Below, piece after piece: positions 23,722 through 31,840 of a DNA stretch of 37,754 nt; the first letter of the stretch is position 1, and every line of letters starts with the position of its first letter. The translations under genes were made by a program, and so were the position numbers. Source of the stretch: Cytophagales bacterium (GTDB lineage: Bacteria > Bacteroidota > Bacteroidia > Cytophagales > 172606-1); contig JAUJNL010000067.1 in assembly GCA_030448185.1 (NCBI GenBank), forward strand, positions 1 to 37,754. Reading direction: 5' to 3'. The notes below the pieces were generated by a model. It was not told the DNA's origin, did no database searches, and saw only the letters and a program-made list of their open reading frames with translations.

Positions 23722-24797
23722 AGTACTAAGACAAAAAGGAATATAAGATGGTGGATGTTGCTTATCTTTCGGGATGCAAAAGAAATTCATTTTGTTAAAT
23801 GAAGCGGAGGTTGAGACATTAACGCAAGGTCATAAAAACCATCCTTCAGCCCAGGTACGGGCCCGCTGCCACTGTTTAATATTGAGTAATCAGGGAAAAG
23901 AAGTCAAAGAATTAGCGTCCATATTCTCGGTGATCCCCCTGACAGTGTATAAGTGGTTTTCTCGCTGGGAAGAAAAAGGACTGGTAGGATTATTTAACGA
24001 AAAAGGCGTAGGTCGCAAAGCCATTTTCACTGTCTCTGACCAGGCAGTGATCAAAGAGAAAGTACAGGCTAATCATCAGAAGTTGTCTTTGGCCCGGCAA
24101 GCAATCAAGGCTGAACTCGATAAAGAGTTCTCAGAGAGAACGTTAAAACGTTTTTAAAAAGTTTGGTGTCGGATGGAAACGCTGGCGAAAGTGCTTGAAA
24201 TCCAAGCAGGACGCTCAGCAAGTAGCTTATAAGCAGGAGTGTTTGAGAGAGATTGAACAACTCAAAGACCAGAACCATATTGAGGTGTTTTGAGATGAAA
24301 GTGGTTTTGTTTAACGCCGGTAATGGCTTATTCCTGGCAGTATCCAGGGAAGAAACTGGATACTACCCCAGAAAGGAAAACGAATTAATGTCTTTGGCAT
24401 GATGAGCGAAGCTAACCAACTGAGAAGTTTTCAGAAAGAAGGTAGTATTACCACTGATTTTATCATTGATTCCATTGACGCCTGGATACCTGCCTTAACC
24501 AAGCCTACCGTACTTATTTTAGATAACGCTCCCGTGCATCAAGCCAAGAAGTTTCAAGAGAAAATCCCCCACTGGCAGGAAGAAAACTTGTTCATTTTCT
24601 TTTTACCGCCCTACTGTCCGCACTTCAATAAAATTGAAACCCTATGGCGAAAGGTGAAATATGAGTGGTTTAAGCCGGAACACTACGCTTGTTTAGCCTC
24701 CTCAAAGAGGCCCTTACTGCTATTTTTAGCTGCTTTGGACAAGAATATACGGTCAAGTTCTCTTAATTTATTTTATATTCCTTTTTGTCCTACTACT
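23722..24797 (+). mobile_element. IS630-family insertion sequence, degenerate, between susC and susD
   Basis: The ends AGTACTAAGACAAAAAGGAA (23722-23741, continuing ATATAA) and the reverse complement of 24773-24797 agree at 23 of 25 positions. The flanks are TA (23720-23721 and 24798-24799), the TA duplication typical of the IS630/Tc1 group. The 1076-bp element ends eight bases before the susD ATG. Its transposase gene has several lesions, so it cannot move by itself. Confidence 0.8.
23774..24766 (+). pseudogene. IS630-family transposase, inactivated
   Basis: The first 127 residues are intact: two helix-turn-helix regions (HKNHPSAQVRARCHCLILSN, KELASIFSVIPLTVYKWFSR) and a linker to ERTLKRF. 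One extra T near 24153 breaks the frame. Repaired it reads KFGVGWKRWRKCLKSKQDAQ to HIEVF, then an in-frame TGA (24292-24294) just before the catalytic DESGF; further shifts lead to YSWQYPGK, NWILPQKGKRINVFGMMSEA, the second Asp in LILDNAPVHQAKKF, and the final LPPYCPHFNKIETLWRKVKY with the catalytic Glu. The end is KEALTAIFSCFGQEYTVKFS, stop 24764-24766. The DDE triad can be traced but the protein cannot be made. Confidence 0.8.
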
Positions 24798-24807
24798 TAA
24801 CTTCCTT

Positions 24808-26325
24808 ATGAAGAAATATATCATTCTTTTGGCCCTGTCCGGTAGCTTGGTGACCGGTTGCCGGGATTCGTTTCTGGACGTGCAGCCCACTGACCGCTTT
24901 ACCCAGGATAACTACTGGAAGACCCGGGAACACGCGGAAGCGGCACTGAGTGCTACGTATGCGGCCTTGTTAAACAATGGCCTGTTTGGGGGCAATACGC
25001 CCGTATTGTTTGAAGCGGCTACGCCCAACGCCTATACGTACAATAACACTGGCGGATTTGGCAACATTGCCCAGGGAACGCATGACGCGGCCAATACAGC
25101 CGTAATTAACAATCAGTGGAATGCCTGCTACGGAGGCATTGGCCGGGCCAATAACTTGCTGGCCAATATTGAAAACGTAAAAATGGAAGATGCTCTTAAA
25201 AAGCGTTTCATCGCCGAAGCCAAGTTTCTGCGGGCCGCTTTTTACTTCCCGTTGTGGTCCTTGTACGGCGGTGCTCCCCTGATCCTGGATGCAACGAATC
25301 TGGAGGCGCAGGGCACTTTGTCCCGTAATTCCTCCGAAGAGTTGCTGGCCCAGATGCTGAAAGACCTCGACGAGGCTGCATCGGAACTACCCCTTTCGTA
25401 CGGTGGGAATGATAAGGGCCGGGCTACCCGGGGAGCCGCTTTAGCCTTAAAAGCCAGGGCCTTATTGTACGCCAACCGTTGGGCCGAAGCCGCCGCTGCC
25501 GCCAAAGCTGTCATGAGCCTAAATACTTACCGCCTTTTCCCTGATTACCGCGGACTGTTTTACCTGGAGAATGAAGGGAACGAGGAAGTGATCTTCGACG
25601 TTCAGTTCAAATTTCCGGAGTTTACCCACGGTCTCGACATCAACCTGGACCAGTTCAACGTAGTTGCCCCGCTGCCCGACTTAGTAAATGATTATTACGC
25701 AATTGATGGAAAACCCATTGCAGCATCGCCTTTGTACAATCCGGCCAAGCCCTATGAAAACCGCGACCCTCGTCTGAATGCCACTATTATGGTAGTGGGT
25801 AGTCAGTATAAAGGAGCTCCGGTAACTGAAAGCCAGTATCCGCAAACGGGCTTTGGGCAGAAGAAATACACGATTTATAAGGATACGGAACGCCCTTCGG
25901 TGACGAAAGTAGAGGGCCAGTCGGACCTCAATTATATCTGGCTTCGCTACGGAGATGTATTATTGATGTATGCTGAGGCGCAGAACGAAGCGGCCGGACC
26001 GGATCCTTCCGTGTATGAGGCCATTAATTTGCTACGCAGACGGGCCAAGATAGCCGAATTAGTACCCGGTTTATCCAAGGAGCAACTGCGGGCCGAAATA
26101 CGGCACGAACGGAGGATTGAACTGGCAGGGGAGGGGCTTTACTACTTTGACATCCGCCGCTGGCGTACGGCCGAAATGGTTATGAATACGGATATTTTCA
26201 ATGCCAAAGGGGCCAGAATTGGTACCCGCAAGTTTGACCCGGCCCGCGACTATTACTGGCCGGTGCCCTCCGTGGCTATCCAGAATAATGGGAACCTTTC
26301 CCAGAATCCGGGCTATGGCAGGTAG
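24808..26325 (+). CDS. SusD/RagB-family outer-membrane lipoprotein
   Basis: 505 residues. Lipoprotein signal MKKYIILLALSGSLVTGC with C18 as lipid site, followed by the SusD opening RDSFLDVQPTDRFTQDNYWK. TPR-like helices include AAFYFPLWSLYGGAPLILDA and GAALALKARALLYANRWAEA, and the C-terminal block is DLNYIWLRYGDVLLMYAEAQ, AINLLRRRAKI, LRAEIRHERRIELAGEGLYY, FDIRRW and the ending YYWPVPSVAI..NPGYGR. It is the surface glycan-binding lid of the SusC transporter. Normally it is translationally close to susC; here an IS630 element and repeats put 1395 bases between them, so its expression may depend on read-through or a new promoter. Confidence 0.95.
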   Translation: MKKYIILLALSGSLVTGCRDSFLDVQPTDRFTQDNYWKTREHAEAALSATYAALLNNGLFGGNTPVLFEAATPNAYTYNNTGGFGNIAQGTHDAANTAVINNQWNACYGGIGRANNLLANIENVKMEDALKKRFIAEAKFLRAAFYFPLWSLYGGAPLILDATNLEAQGTLSRNSSEELLAQMLKDLDEAASELPLSYGGNDKGRATRGAALALKARALLYANRWAEAAAAAKAVMSLNTYRLFPDYRGLFYLENEGNEEVIFDVQFKFPEFTHGLDINLDQFNVVAPLPDLVNDYYAIDGKPIAASPLYNPAKPYENRDPRLNATIMVVGSQYKGAPVTESQYPQTGFGQKKYTIYKDTERPSVTKVEGQSDLNYIWLRYGDVLLMYAEAQNEAAGPDPSVYEAINLLRRRAKIAELVPGLSKEQLRAEIRHERRIELAGEGLYYFDIRRWRTAEMVMNTDIFNAKGARIGTRKFDPARDYYWPVPSVAIQNNGNLSQNPGYGR

Positions 26326-26378
26326 TCCTGATTTGAGGGTACGTTGTTCGATGGGCGATATTCGATGTTCGTAATAAG

Positions 26379-26536
26379 TTCCTAAGCGTCACTTTCCTCC
26401 AGCGAGTGACGCTTAGGAAACAGGCGTCTCGCCTGCGGGAAAGAGTAGTTACCGAATAGTACTTTCAAGTCAACATTACAGTCTAAACGGGCCAGAGACC
26501 CTTTCGATAGTCGTCACTCGCCGGAGGCAAGCGACT
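26379..26536. repeat. REPIN-like repeat cluster between susD and the sulfatase
   Basis: TTCCTAAGCGTCACT (26379-26393) and its exact reverse complement (26405-26419) form a 15-bp hairpin. CAGGCG-TCT-CGCCTG (26421-26435) is a second. 26485-26502 is the reverse complement, with one change, of the 18-mer at 9113 and 28151. 26508-26536 is the 29-bp arm sequence of the element at 9079. Confidence 0.65.
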
Positions 26537-26571
26537 GTTGAATAGTTGACAGTATTGGTAATCCGGCCTTT

Positions 26572-26633
26572 TATCAGCACATTAGCACATCGTCTAACCG
26601 GCACATTTTCATCAGTACATTCACTTATTTTCT
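26572..26633. repeat. AGCACAT-word low-complexity tract before the sulfatase
   Basis: Repeated words atcAGCACATtAGCACATcgtctaac, ccgGCACATttt and catcAGTACATtcac run up to the sulfatase leader. It resembles the tracts at 19770 and 23691, so three genes of the locus share the same kind of leader. Confidence 0.4.
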
Positions 26634-26636
26634 TCT

Positions 26637-28061
26637 ATGACCAATCAAGCATCAAAGACACTCTGGTTAATTCTGCTGTTTGCGGTTGCAGCATTTTCCG
26701 ATGGTAAGGCTCAGCAAAAAACAGCGGCTAAAAGGCCTAATATCATCTACATCTTGGCTGACGACCTGGGCTATGGCAACCTTACCTGCTACCAGCCGGG
26801 GAGTAAAATTCCGACGCCCCAGATCGACAAAATGGCGAAAGAAGGCACCCGTTTTACGCAGTTTTATTCCGGCAGTACGGTCTGTGCGCCTTCCCGTTGT
26901 GCGCTGATGACCGGACTGAACATGGGCCATGCCTACATCCGGGGCAATGGCGAAATTCCCCTGCGGCCCTCGGACACCACCATGGCGCAGCGCCTCCAGA
27001 AAAACGGCTACGCTACCGGCATGTTCGGCAAGTGGGGCCTGGGGCAAGCCGACAATACGGGTTCCCCGCAGCTGAAAGGGTTTGACGAGTTTTTTGGCTA
27101 CCTGCACCACCGCCACGCACACCGGTATTTTACGGATCACCTCTGGGAAGTAAAAGACCAGCAAGTCCGCAAAGTGCCCCTGGATTCTACCCAGTACACC
27201 CACGACCTGATTGTGGATCGGGCCCTGAATTTTATCAAGTCGCATAAGGATGACCCTTTCTTCGTCTATTTGCCCATCACCATTCCGCACGCCGAGTTGC
27301 TGATTCCTGATCAGTATATGAAGCCGTTCCGCAATGCTGACGGGACTAGTAAGTTTCCGCCCGAAAAACCTTTCAAATGGAATGGCGGTACCTACCGGAC
27401 GCAGGAACAGCCTCACGCCGCATTTGCCGCCATGGTCACTAAAATGGATCAGGACGTGGGCCGGGTACTGGCGTTGCTGAAGGAGTTGGGGCTGGACGAG
27501 AATACCTACGTTTTCTTCACTAGCGACAATGGACCGCATCAGGAGGCTGGTGCCGACCCGGTATACTTCCAGAGCAGTGCCCACCTGCGGGGCGTGAAGC
27601 GGGACCTGTACGAAGGCGGCATCCGGGTACCAATGATTGCCTGGGGTCCTGGCCGCGTTGCGGCAGCGAAGGTAAGCGACCAGGTTTGGGCTAACTGGGA
27701 TATTCTGCCAACCGTTTGCCAACTCACGGCTACTCCGGCTCCTTCCGGCATTGATGGTATTTCGTTCTCCCCAGCTTTAATGGGTAAAACCCAGCCTAAG
27801 CAGCATGAATACTTGTACTGGCAGTTTAATGAAGGAATGCTGAAGGAAGCCCTGCGTAAAGGCGACTGGAAGCTGGTCCGGCTGAAGGAAAAGAACAAAC
27901 CGGAAGTACTGGAATTGTATAACCTGGCTAAAGACGTATCTGAGAAACAGAATGTAGCTGCGGGCAATCAAGCCAAGGTAAAAGAGTTATATGCCCTGAT
28001 GCAGCAAGCCAAAAGTCCTGCTCAAAACCCGGCCTTCGACTGGACGGCCATGGAGCAGTAA
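26637..28061 (+). CDS. Sulfatase (formylglycine-dependent arylsulfatase family)
   Basis: 474 residues with a signal peptide (TLWLILLFAVAAFSDGKA). NIIYILADDLGYG carries the metal ligands D42-D43. STVCAPSRCALMTG holds the C-x-P-S-R signature: C83 is the residue to be converted to formylglycine by an activating enzyme encoded elsewhere. Further motifs are FGKWGLG, IPHAELLIP and SDNG (D297, N298). C-terminal residues LRKGDWKLVRLKEKNKPEVL..ELYNLAKDVSE are typical of the smaller sulfatase domain. It removes sulfate esters in the periplasm. Next to SusCD it marks a locus for a sulfated glycan; which one cannot be told. Confidence 0.93.
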   Translation: MTNQASKTLWLILLFAVAAFSDGKAQQKTAAKRPNIIYILADDLGYGNLTCYQPGSKIPTPQIDKMAKEGTRFTQFYSGSTVCAPSRCALMTGLNMGHAYIRGNGEIPLRPSDTTMAQRLQKNGYATGMFGKWGLGQADNTGSPQLKGFDEFFGYLHHRHAHRYFTDHLWEVKDQQVRKVPLDSTQYTHDLIVDRALNFIKSHKDDPFFVYLPITIPHAELLIPDQYMKPFRNADGTSKFPPEKPFKWNGGTYRTQEQPHAAFAAMVTKMDQDVGRVLALLKELGLDENTYVFFTSDNGPHQEAGADPVYFQSSAHLRGVKRDLYEGGIRVPMIAWGPGRVAAAKVSDQVWANWDILPTVCQLTATPAPSGIDGISFSPALMGKTQPKQHEYLYWQFNEGMLKEALRKGDWKLVRLKEKNKPEVLELYNLAKDVSEKQNVAAGNQAKVKELYALMQQAKSPAQNPAFDWTAMEQ

Positions 28062-28071
28062 TAGTCAAACT

Positions 28072-28093
28072 CCCCTCCTTAGATAAGGAGGGG
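28072..28093 (+). terminator. Hairpin after the sulfatase gene
   Basis: CCCCTCCTT-AGAT-AAGGAGGGG is a perfect 9-bp stem 10 bases after the sulfatase stop. There is no T tract. The same kind of hairpin followed by GCAGGGGTGG is common as a repeat in Bacteroidota, so it may be a REP-type sequence rather than a true terminator. The 18-mer at 28151-28168 (also 9113) follows. Confidence 0.45.
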
Positions 28094-28296
28094 CAGGGGT
28101 GGTTGATGCTACAACTTAATTGATATGCAAATCAGAACCAGTCTATTGGTAGGGCCTCTGGCCCGTTTGGGTAGGTGTGTAGCTTGACTAAGAGACTACA
28201 GATATCCAACATCTAACATTGAACCTGCCTTCTCGTTAATCTGAAATAATGCAGAAAAATTGCACATTTGCAGATTAACCACCCAAGCGGAATTAT

Positions 28297-28662
28297 ATGG
28301 AAATTAAAGCGGTCAATCACGTAGCCCTTCACGTGGCGGATGTACGGCAAAGCTGTGACTTCTATACCGGCATCCTGGAATTAAAACCCATGCCTCGTCC
28401 GGCTTTTGATTTCCCCGGCGCCTGGTTCCGGATCGGCGATAGCCAGGAGCTGCATCTGATCGGTCACCGCAGGGATACAGTACAGTCTCATTCGAGAGGG
28501 ACGCATTTTGCCTTGCACATTCCGGATATCCGGGAGGCTGAAAAGGAATTGCAGCGCAAAGGCGTTCCGTTTCACGGCCCTAAACTCCGGCCGGATGGTA
28601 TCTGGCAAATTTTCATCCAGGACCCTGATGGGCACTACATTGAGTTATGCGAAGTAAAATAA
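28297..28662 (+). CDS. VOC-family (glyoxalase/bleomycin-resistance fold) protein
   Basis: 121 residues with two beta-alpha-beta-beta-beta units. Unit 1 begins AVNHVALHVADVRQSCDFYT (H at the metal site) to DSQELHLI. Unit 2 begins HFALHIPDIREAEKELQRKG and ends IQDPDGHYIELCEV, with the usual metal-binding Glu in YIELCE. Metal-binding residues are thus in place for a lyase, dioxygenase or similar. The substrate is unknown. It stands alone, 235 bases after the sulfatase, with no shared operon evident. Intact. Confidence 0.88.
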   Translation: MEIKAVNHVALHVADVRQSCDFYTGILELKPMPRPAFDFPGAWFRIGDSQELHLIGHRRDTVQSHSRGTHFALHIPDIREAEKELQRKGVPFHGPKLRPDGIWQIFIQDPDGHYIELCEVK

Positions 28663-28742
28663 CGTTGGGCTTCGGGAGAAACAAAATGGGGCGTTCTCTC
28701 GTCACCTGAAATTAACTACTTACTCATAAGAAACAATTATTT

Positions 28743-28892
28743 ATGGATTGGCCGCTTTTCATCGTATTATTTATCATTGGCAGCTTCATCGGGAGTGTGA
28801 TTTTTACTGCAATAAAAGTCTGGTTGCGTAAAAAGTTAGGCAAAGAAGTAAAATCTACCAGAAAGGATAACTCCTACGAACGACCTTTTTAG
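28743..28892 (+). CDS. Small single-pass membrane protein (49 residues)
   Basis: ATG 28743 gives MDWPLFIVLFIIGSFIGSVI, then FTAIKVWLRKKLGKEVKSTR and KDNSYERPF before TAG. One transmembrane helix (4-24) is followed by a strongly basic cytoplasmic tail, a clean positive-inside arrangement that supports a real gene. It lies 80 bases after the VOC gene on the same strand. No family recognised. Confidence 0.5.
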   Translation: MDWPLFIVLFIIGSFIGSVIFTAIKVWLRKKLGKEVKSTRKDNSYERPF

Positions 28893-28954
28893 AGTTACCT
28901 TCGGGCAAGCACCTGGATAATTAGTAGCGTTGCAGCAAAAACCGCAGGATAGAA

Positions 28955-29247
28955 ATGGAAGATGAATATTTTGAGTTAGAGCCAGAGAACGCTCATCCAA
29001 AAGCACAACAAATACTGGTGGCTGATTTTATTGGGACCCTACCGAAGAAATAGCACCCTTTGGCAATGATGATGGCCATAATGATGATGCCTTTTGTGGT
29101 TTTATAGAGTGGCGAAAACAAAATAAAGATGAGAATCCATTTCAATACATGCAGGAATTAATGGATAGGTGGGGAGCCCCCAATGACCATTACCCTAACA
29201 GCCAATTCTTCCTCACCACAACTGCCGCCCCATACTTCAGCGGTTGA
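28955..29247 (+). pseudogene. yfeS: YfeS-like protein, one frameshift
   Basis: The start MEDEYFELEPENAHPKAQQI with LVADFI is the opening of the YfeS family. The present frame stops at 29051. One added base near 29029-29031 gives WDPTEEIAPFGNDDGHNDDA and FCGFIEWRKQNKDENPFQYM, ending YPNSQFFLTTTAAPYFSG with TGA at 29245-29247. The repaired protein has about 97 residues, an acidic soluble protein of unknown function. YfeS relatives are small conserved proteins; none is well characterised to my knowledge. Confidence 0.6.
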
Positions 29248-29299
29248 AACGTTCAATCGACTTATCCTCAAAATTTTTGCTTTTATTTCTTGGACCTGC

Positions 29300-29329
29300 T
29301 TGCTATATAAAAATATTTTTCTACGTTTG
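29300..29329 (+). promoter_or_regulatory. Bacteroidota-type promoter of the exporter operon
   Basis: TTG (29300-29302), exactly 19 bases, then TACGTTTG (29322-29329). This matches the Bacteroidota primary-sigma consensus (TTTG or TTG, about 19 bases, TAnnTTTG) very well. It is 38 bases before the ATPase ATG. Confidence 0.65.
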
Positions 29330-29330
29330 T

Positions 29331-29354
29331 AGTGTACTATTTAACTAATACACT
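29331..29354. promoter_or_regulatory. Likely GntR (YtrA-type) operator
   Basis: AGTGTA-N12-TACACT begins one base after the -7 element, covering the transcription start. From memory, the operator of Bacillus subtilis YtrA, a GntR repressor of ABC exporters, is AGTGTA and TACACT about 13 bases apart. The GntR gene of this operon (31444) encodes a YtrA-sized protein, so autorepression is likely. Confidence 0.6.
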
Positions 29355-29366
29355 AAAGCAGTTCCT

Positions 29367-30199
29367 ATGATTCATCTGGAACGTGTTTCATTCGGATATA
29401 CCCGTCATAAGCGGCTATTCGAAAACCTGAGTCTGCACCTGGCGCCGGGACATATTTACGGCCTGCTGGGAAAAAACGGCGCCGGTAAATCAAGCCTGCT
29501 CCGCAATATGGCCGGGCTGCTATTCCCCATTACTGGTACCATTCGGGTGGCAGGCTACGAACCGGCCCGGAGACAACCCGCTTTTCTGCAGGAAATGTTT
29601 TTCATTCCGGAAGAAATTTACCTGCCCCCGGTTTCAGTTACCCAGTACATTAATACCTGGCGCCCTTTTACCCCCGGTTTAATGAAGAGCAGTTTCGGTA
29701 TTACCTGGCTGAATTCGACGTACCCGCAGACAGCCGGCTTAACGCCTTGTCCTACGGGCAGAAAAAGAAAGCCCTGATTGGGTTCGGACTGGCCACCAAT
29801 ACCAAGGTTCTGATTATGGACGAACCTACCAATGGCCTGGATATTCCTTCCAAAAGCCAGTTCCGGAAGCTGGTAAGCGCAGCCCTGGCTTAGGACAAAG
29901 TGGTGCTGATCTCCACCCATCAGGTGCGGGACCTCGACAACCTGATCGATTCAGTCATTATTCTGGAAGACAGTCAGATCCTATTGCATCATAGCCTTGA
30001 TGTAATTGGTGAACGACTGCGGTTTGGCACAATGGTAAGCACGGAAGATGATAGAAGGGTATTGTACGCCGAGCCTTCTCTGCGGGGGTACGCGGTAGTA
30101 ATGGAAAACTCCGAACGGGAAGAAAGCCGGGTTGATCTGGAGAAGCTCTTTAATGCCGTAATGCACCAACCGGACCGTATCCGTCAACTCTTTAAGTAA
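29367..30199 (+). pseudogene. ABC exporter ATP-binding protein, frameshift plus nonsense codon
   Basis: The opening MIHLERVSFGYTRHKRLFEN leads to Walker A GLLGKNGAGKSSLL and the Q-loop region QEMFFIPEEIYLPP. One missing T near 29667-29670 breaks the frame; repaired it reads WRPFYPRFNEEQFRYYLAEF, the signature ALSYGQKKKALIGFGLATNT, and Walker B VLIMDEPTNGLDIPSKSQFR. A TAG follows at 29891-29893 (AALA-stop-DKVV), then the H-loop VLISTHQVRDLDNLID and a tail to 30199. All functional motifs are recognisable, so the decay is recent. It would have driven the permease at 30546. Confidence 0.85.
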
Positions 30200-30204
30200 T
30201 CACT

Positions 30205-30288
30205 ATGGAACTTCTGATGCTTTTAGCTCTACTGTTTATCGTCCTGATGACCGGCCATTTTCTGCCTTTTTGCCGGATCATGTTCTGA
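30205..30288 (+). other. Short hydrophobic ORF, possibly a gene remnant
   Basis: ATG 30205, five bases after the ATPase stop, gives MELLMLLALLFIVLMTGHFL and PFCRIMF (27 residues). It resembles the first helix of a membrane protein and may be what remains of a gene between the ATPase and the permease. Too short to assign. Confidence 0.25.
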
Positions 30289-30353
30289 TCACCAGCCTGC
30301 TTAAATACTAAGAGAGAAAGTCTTTAGCTATTTCACAGCAATCTCTGTTTACT

Positions 30354-30427
30354 GTCATCTCCGAAGCTAATCTTCTCGGTTTAAGTCGGGGATACCCTAT
30401 TCTGATAAGATCCCCTCCGGGGATGAC
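30354..30427. repeat. Imperfect inverted repeat (REP-like)
   Basis: GTCATCTCCGAAGC at 30354 pairs imperfectly with CTCCGGGGATGAC ending at 30427; GGGGATA and TCCCCT add an inner pairing. It lies in the 257-base gap before the permease and resembles the other inverted pairs of the window in layout, not sequence. Confidence 0.4.
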
Positions 30428-30545
30428 AAAAAAGAGGTACGGCAAATACCATATAACTTTCTTAACACTGTATTAAGCACTAATGCAGAAATCTATGATA
30501 CAGGCAATTGTTTATCCGCCCATCATCTAATCAGCCTATTCACTT

Positions 30546-31322
30546 ATGAATCAATACTTTAGTTTTCGCCGGTTTGGTTTACTCTTAAAACTGGATTTTG
30601 CCGAGAATGGCAAAAGTTACCTACTTATTACCGGACTCATTATTGGATTAATGCTGTTGCTGATGACTCCAGTTTTGTATTCTAATGGGTATAGTAATAC
30701 TAGAGAATTGTTACACGCCTTGGCTCTCTTTGTTTGCGTATGGTTAGGCGGAAGTCTATTTACCAGTATTACGTTTGCGCAATACAGTGGGCCGGCCAAG
30801 GGCATACCCGCCTTGATGCTGCCGGCTTCCCAGATGGAAAAATTTGGGGCTGCTTGGCTGGTGAATCTGTTTTTTAGCCTGCTTTTCATTGTCCTATTCT
30901 GGCAACTGCACCATGGAATTTTTGATCTGGCTAATAGCCGACTGCCAGCTGGAGGCCCCAACTATCGTCCTATCCCACCCAATCCTTCCCAGTTTCTTAC
31001 TTACGCTTATTTTCTGATCCAGGGAAGTATGTTCCTGGGGTCAATTTACTTCCCTAAAAATGCCTTCCTCAAAACAGCCGTGGTATTATTAATTGTAACA
31101 GTGATAGCTTCTCTATTTCATTATACCTTGGCCAACCAGTTTATAGGAAATCCGTCACAGTTAGTTACGGTGCCATTTACCAGCTGGAGGTTTTCTCTGG
31201 GAAGATGGTATGAGGTTAATTATCCAGAGCCAGTGGATACTTTAATCTGGATTTTTCTACTGCTGTTGATTGTTGCCTTTTGGGGTATTGCCTATGTGCG
31301 GCTGCGGGAGAAGGAGATTTAA
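30546..31322 (+). CDS. ABC-2-type exporter permease
   Basis: 258 residues with six probable helices: about 23-41 (LLITGLIIGLMLLLMTPVLY), 53-73, 105-121 (AWLVNLFFSLLFIVLFWQLH), 157-175, 179-197 and 229-249 (TLIWIFLLLLIVAFWGIAYV). The segment SGPAKGIPALMLPASQMEKF after helix 2 is the coupling helix seen in Bacteroidota ABC-2-like permeases that partner GntR-linked ATPases. The protein ends in a basic tail (RLREKEI). It should act with the ATPase at 29367, now broken, so it is an orphan unless another ATPase substitutes. The exported substrate is unknown; similar sets respond to antimicrobial stress. Confidence 0.75.
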   Translation: MNQYFSFRRFGLLLKLDFAENGKSYLLITGLIIGLMLLLMTPVLYSNGYSNTRELLHALALFVCVWLGGSLFTSITFAQYSGPAKGIPALMLPASQMEKFGAAWLVNLFFSLLFIVLFWQLHHGIFDLANSRLPAGGPNYRPIPPNPSQFLTYAYFLIQGSMFLGSIYFPKNAFLKTAVVLLIVTVIASLFHYTLANQFIGNPSQLVTVPFTSWRFSLGRWYEVNYPEPVDTLIWIFLLLLIVAFWGIAYVRLREKEI

Positions 31323-31323
31323 T

Positions 31324-31434
31324 AAATTCTAAATGTTGAGTGCTAAATTTTAAATGGGTTACGGCTGTCAGGACCAGTTGATTCCGGATAAATCCCATTC
31401 AGCATTTAACCCTTAGCATTTAGCATTCCTAACT
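31324..31434. repeat. Inverted low-complexity tract with TAAATGCT words
   Basis: The left arm is taaattctaaatgttgagtg with ctaaattttaaatggg; the right arm is cccattcagcatttaaccct with tagcatttagcatt. They pair imperfectly around a core of about 40 bases. The arms consist of variants of one word, as in the CAATTCAA elements, but with a different word. The same words precede the gene at 31841. Confidence 0.5.
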
Positions 31435-31443
31435 AATTGCCCT

Positions 31444-31833
31444 ATGGAGTTTAAAGATAAACAGGCCATCTACCTGCAAATCGCGGATTATATCTGCGAA
31501 CAATTGCTGCTTGCCAAATGGCCCGTCAATGAAAGGATCCCCTCGGTACGGGACCTGGCCATTACCCTGGAAGTGAATCCGAATACGGTGATGCGGACAT
31601 ATGAATTTCTGCAGAGCAAGAACATCATCTTTAATAAACGCGGCTTAGGCTACTTCGCGGCGGAAGATGCTACGGCCCGTATCCACCAATATCGCAAAGA
31701 ACGTTTCCTGGAAAGCGAACTTCCGGAATTTTTCCGCACGCTTTACCTGCTCAATATCAGTATGGAAGAATTGCAGGAACGATATAAAGCCTTTTTGTTG
31801 GAAGCCTATCCAACAACCAATGTTAAATTCTAA
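31444..31833 (+). CDS. GntR-family transcriptional regulator (YtrA subfamily)
   Basis: 129 residues. The N-terminal winged helix-turn-helix is complete: QAIYLQIADYICEQLLLAKW, RIPSVRDLAITLEVNPNTVM and RTYEFLQSKNIIFNKRGLGY (residues 8-77). The short C-terminal part (RKERFLESELPEFFRTLYLL) is helical, for dimerisation, without the large effector domain of FadR or HutC. This size is typical of YtrA-type repressors of ABC exporters. It probably binds AGTGTA-N12-TACACT at 29331. It lies 121 bases after the permease and seven before the next gene, in one operon. Confidence 0.88.
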   Translation: MEFKDKQAIYLQIADYICEQLLLAKWPVNERIPSVRDLAITLEVNPNTVMRTYEFLQSKNIIFNKRGLGYFAAEDATARIHQYRKERFLESELPEFFRTLYLLNISMEELQERYKAFLLEAYPTTNVKF

Positions 31834-31840
31834 AAGCTAA

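Noticed and set aside
26667..27722. A 351-codon leftward open frame opposite the sulfatase
   Set aside because: It lies wholly within the sulfatase gene on the other strand, and the sulfatase shows all its family motifs. The frame is a by-product of codon bias.
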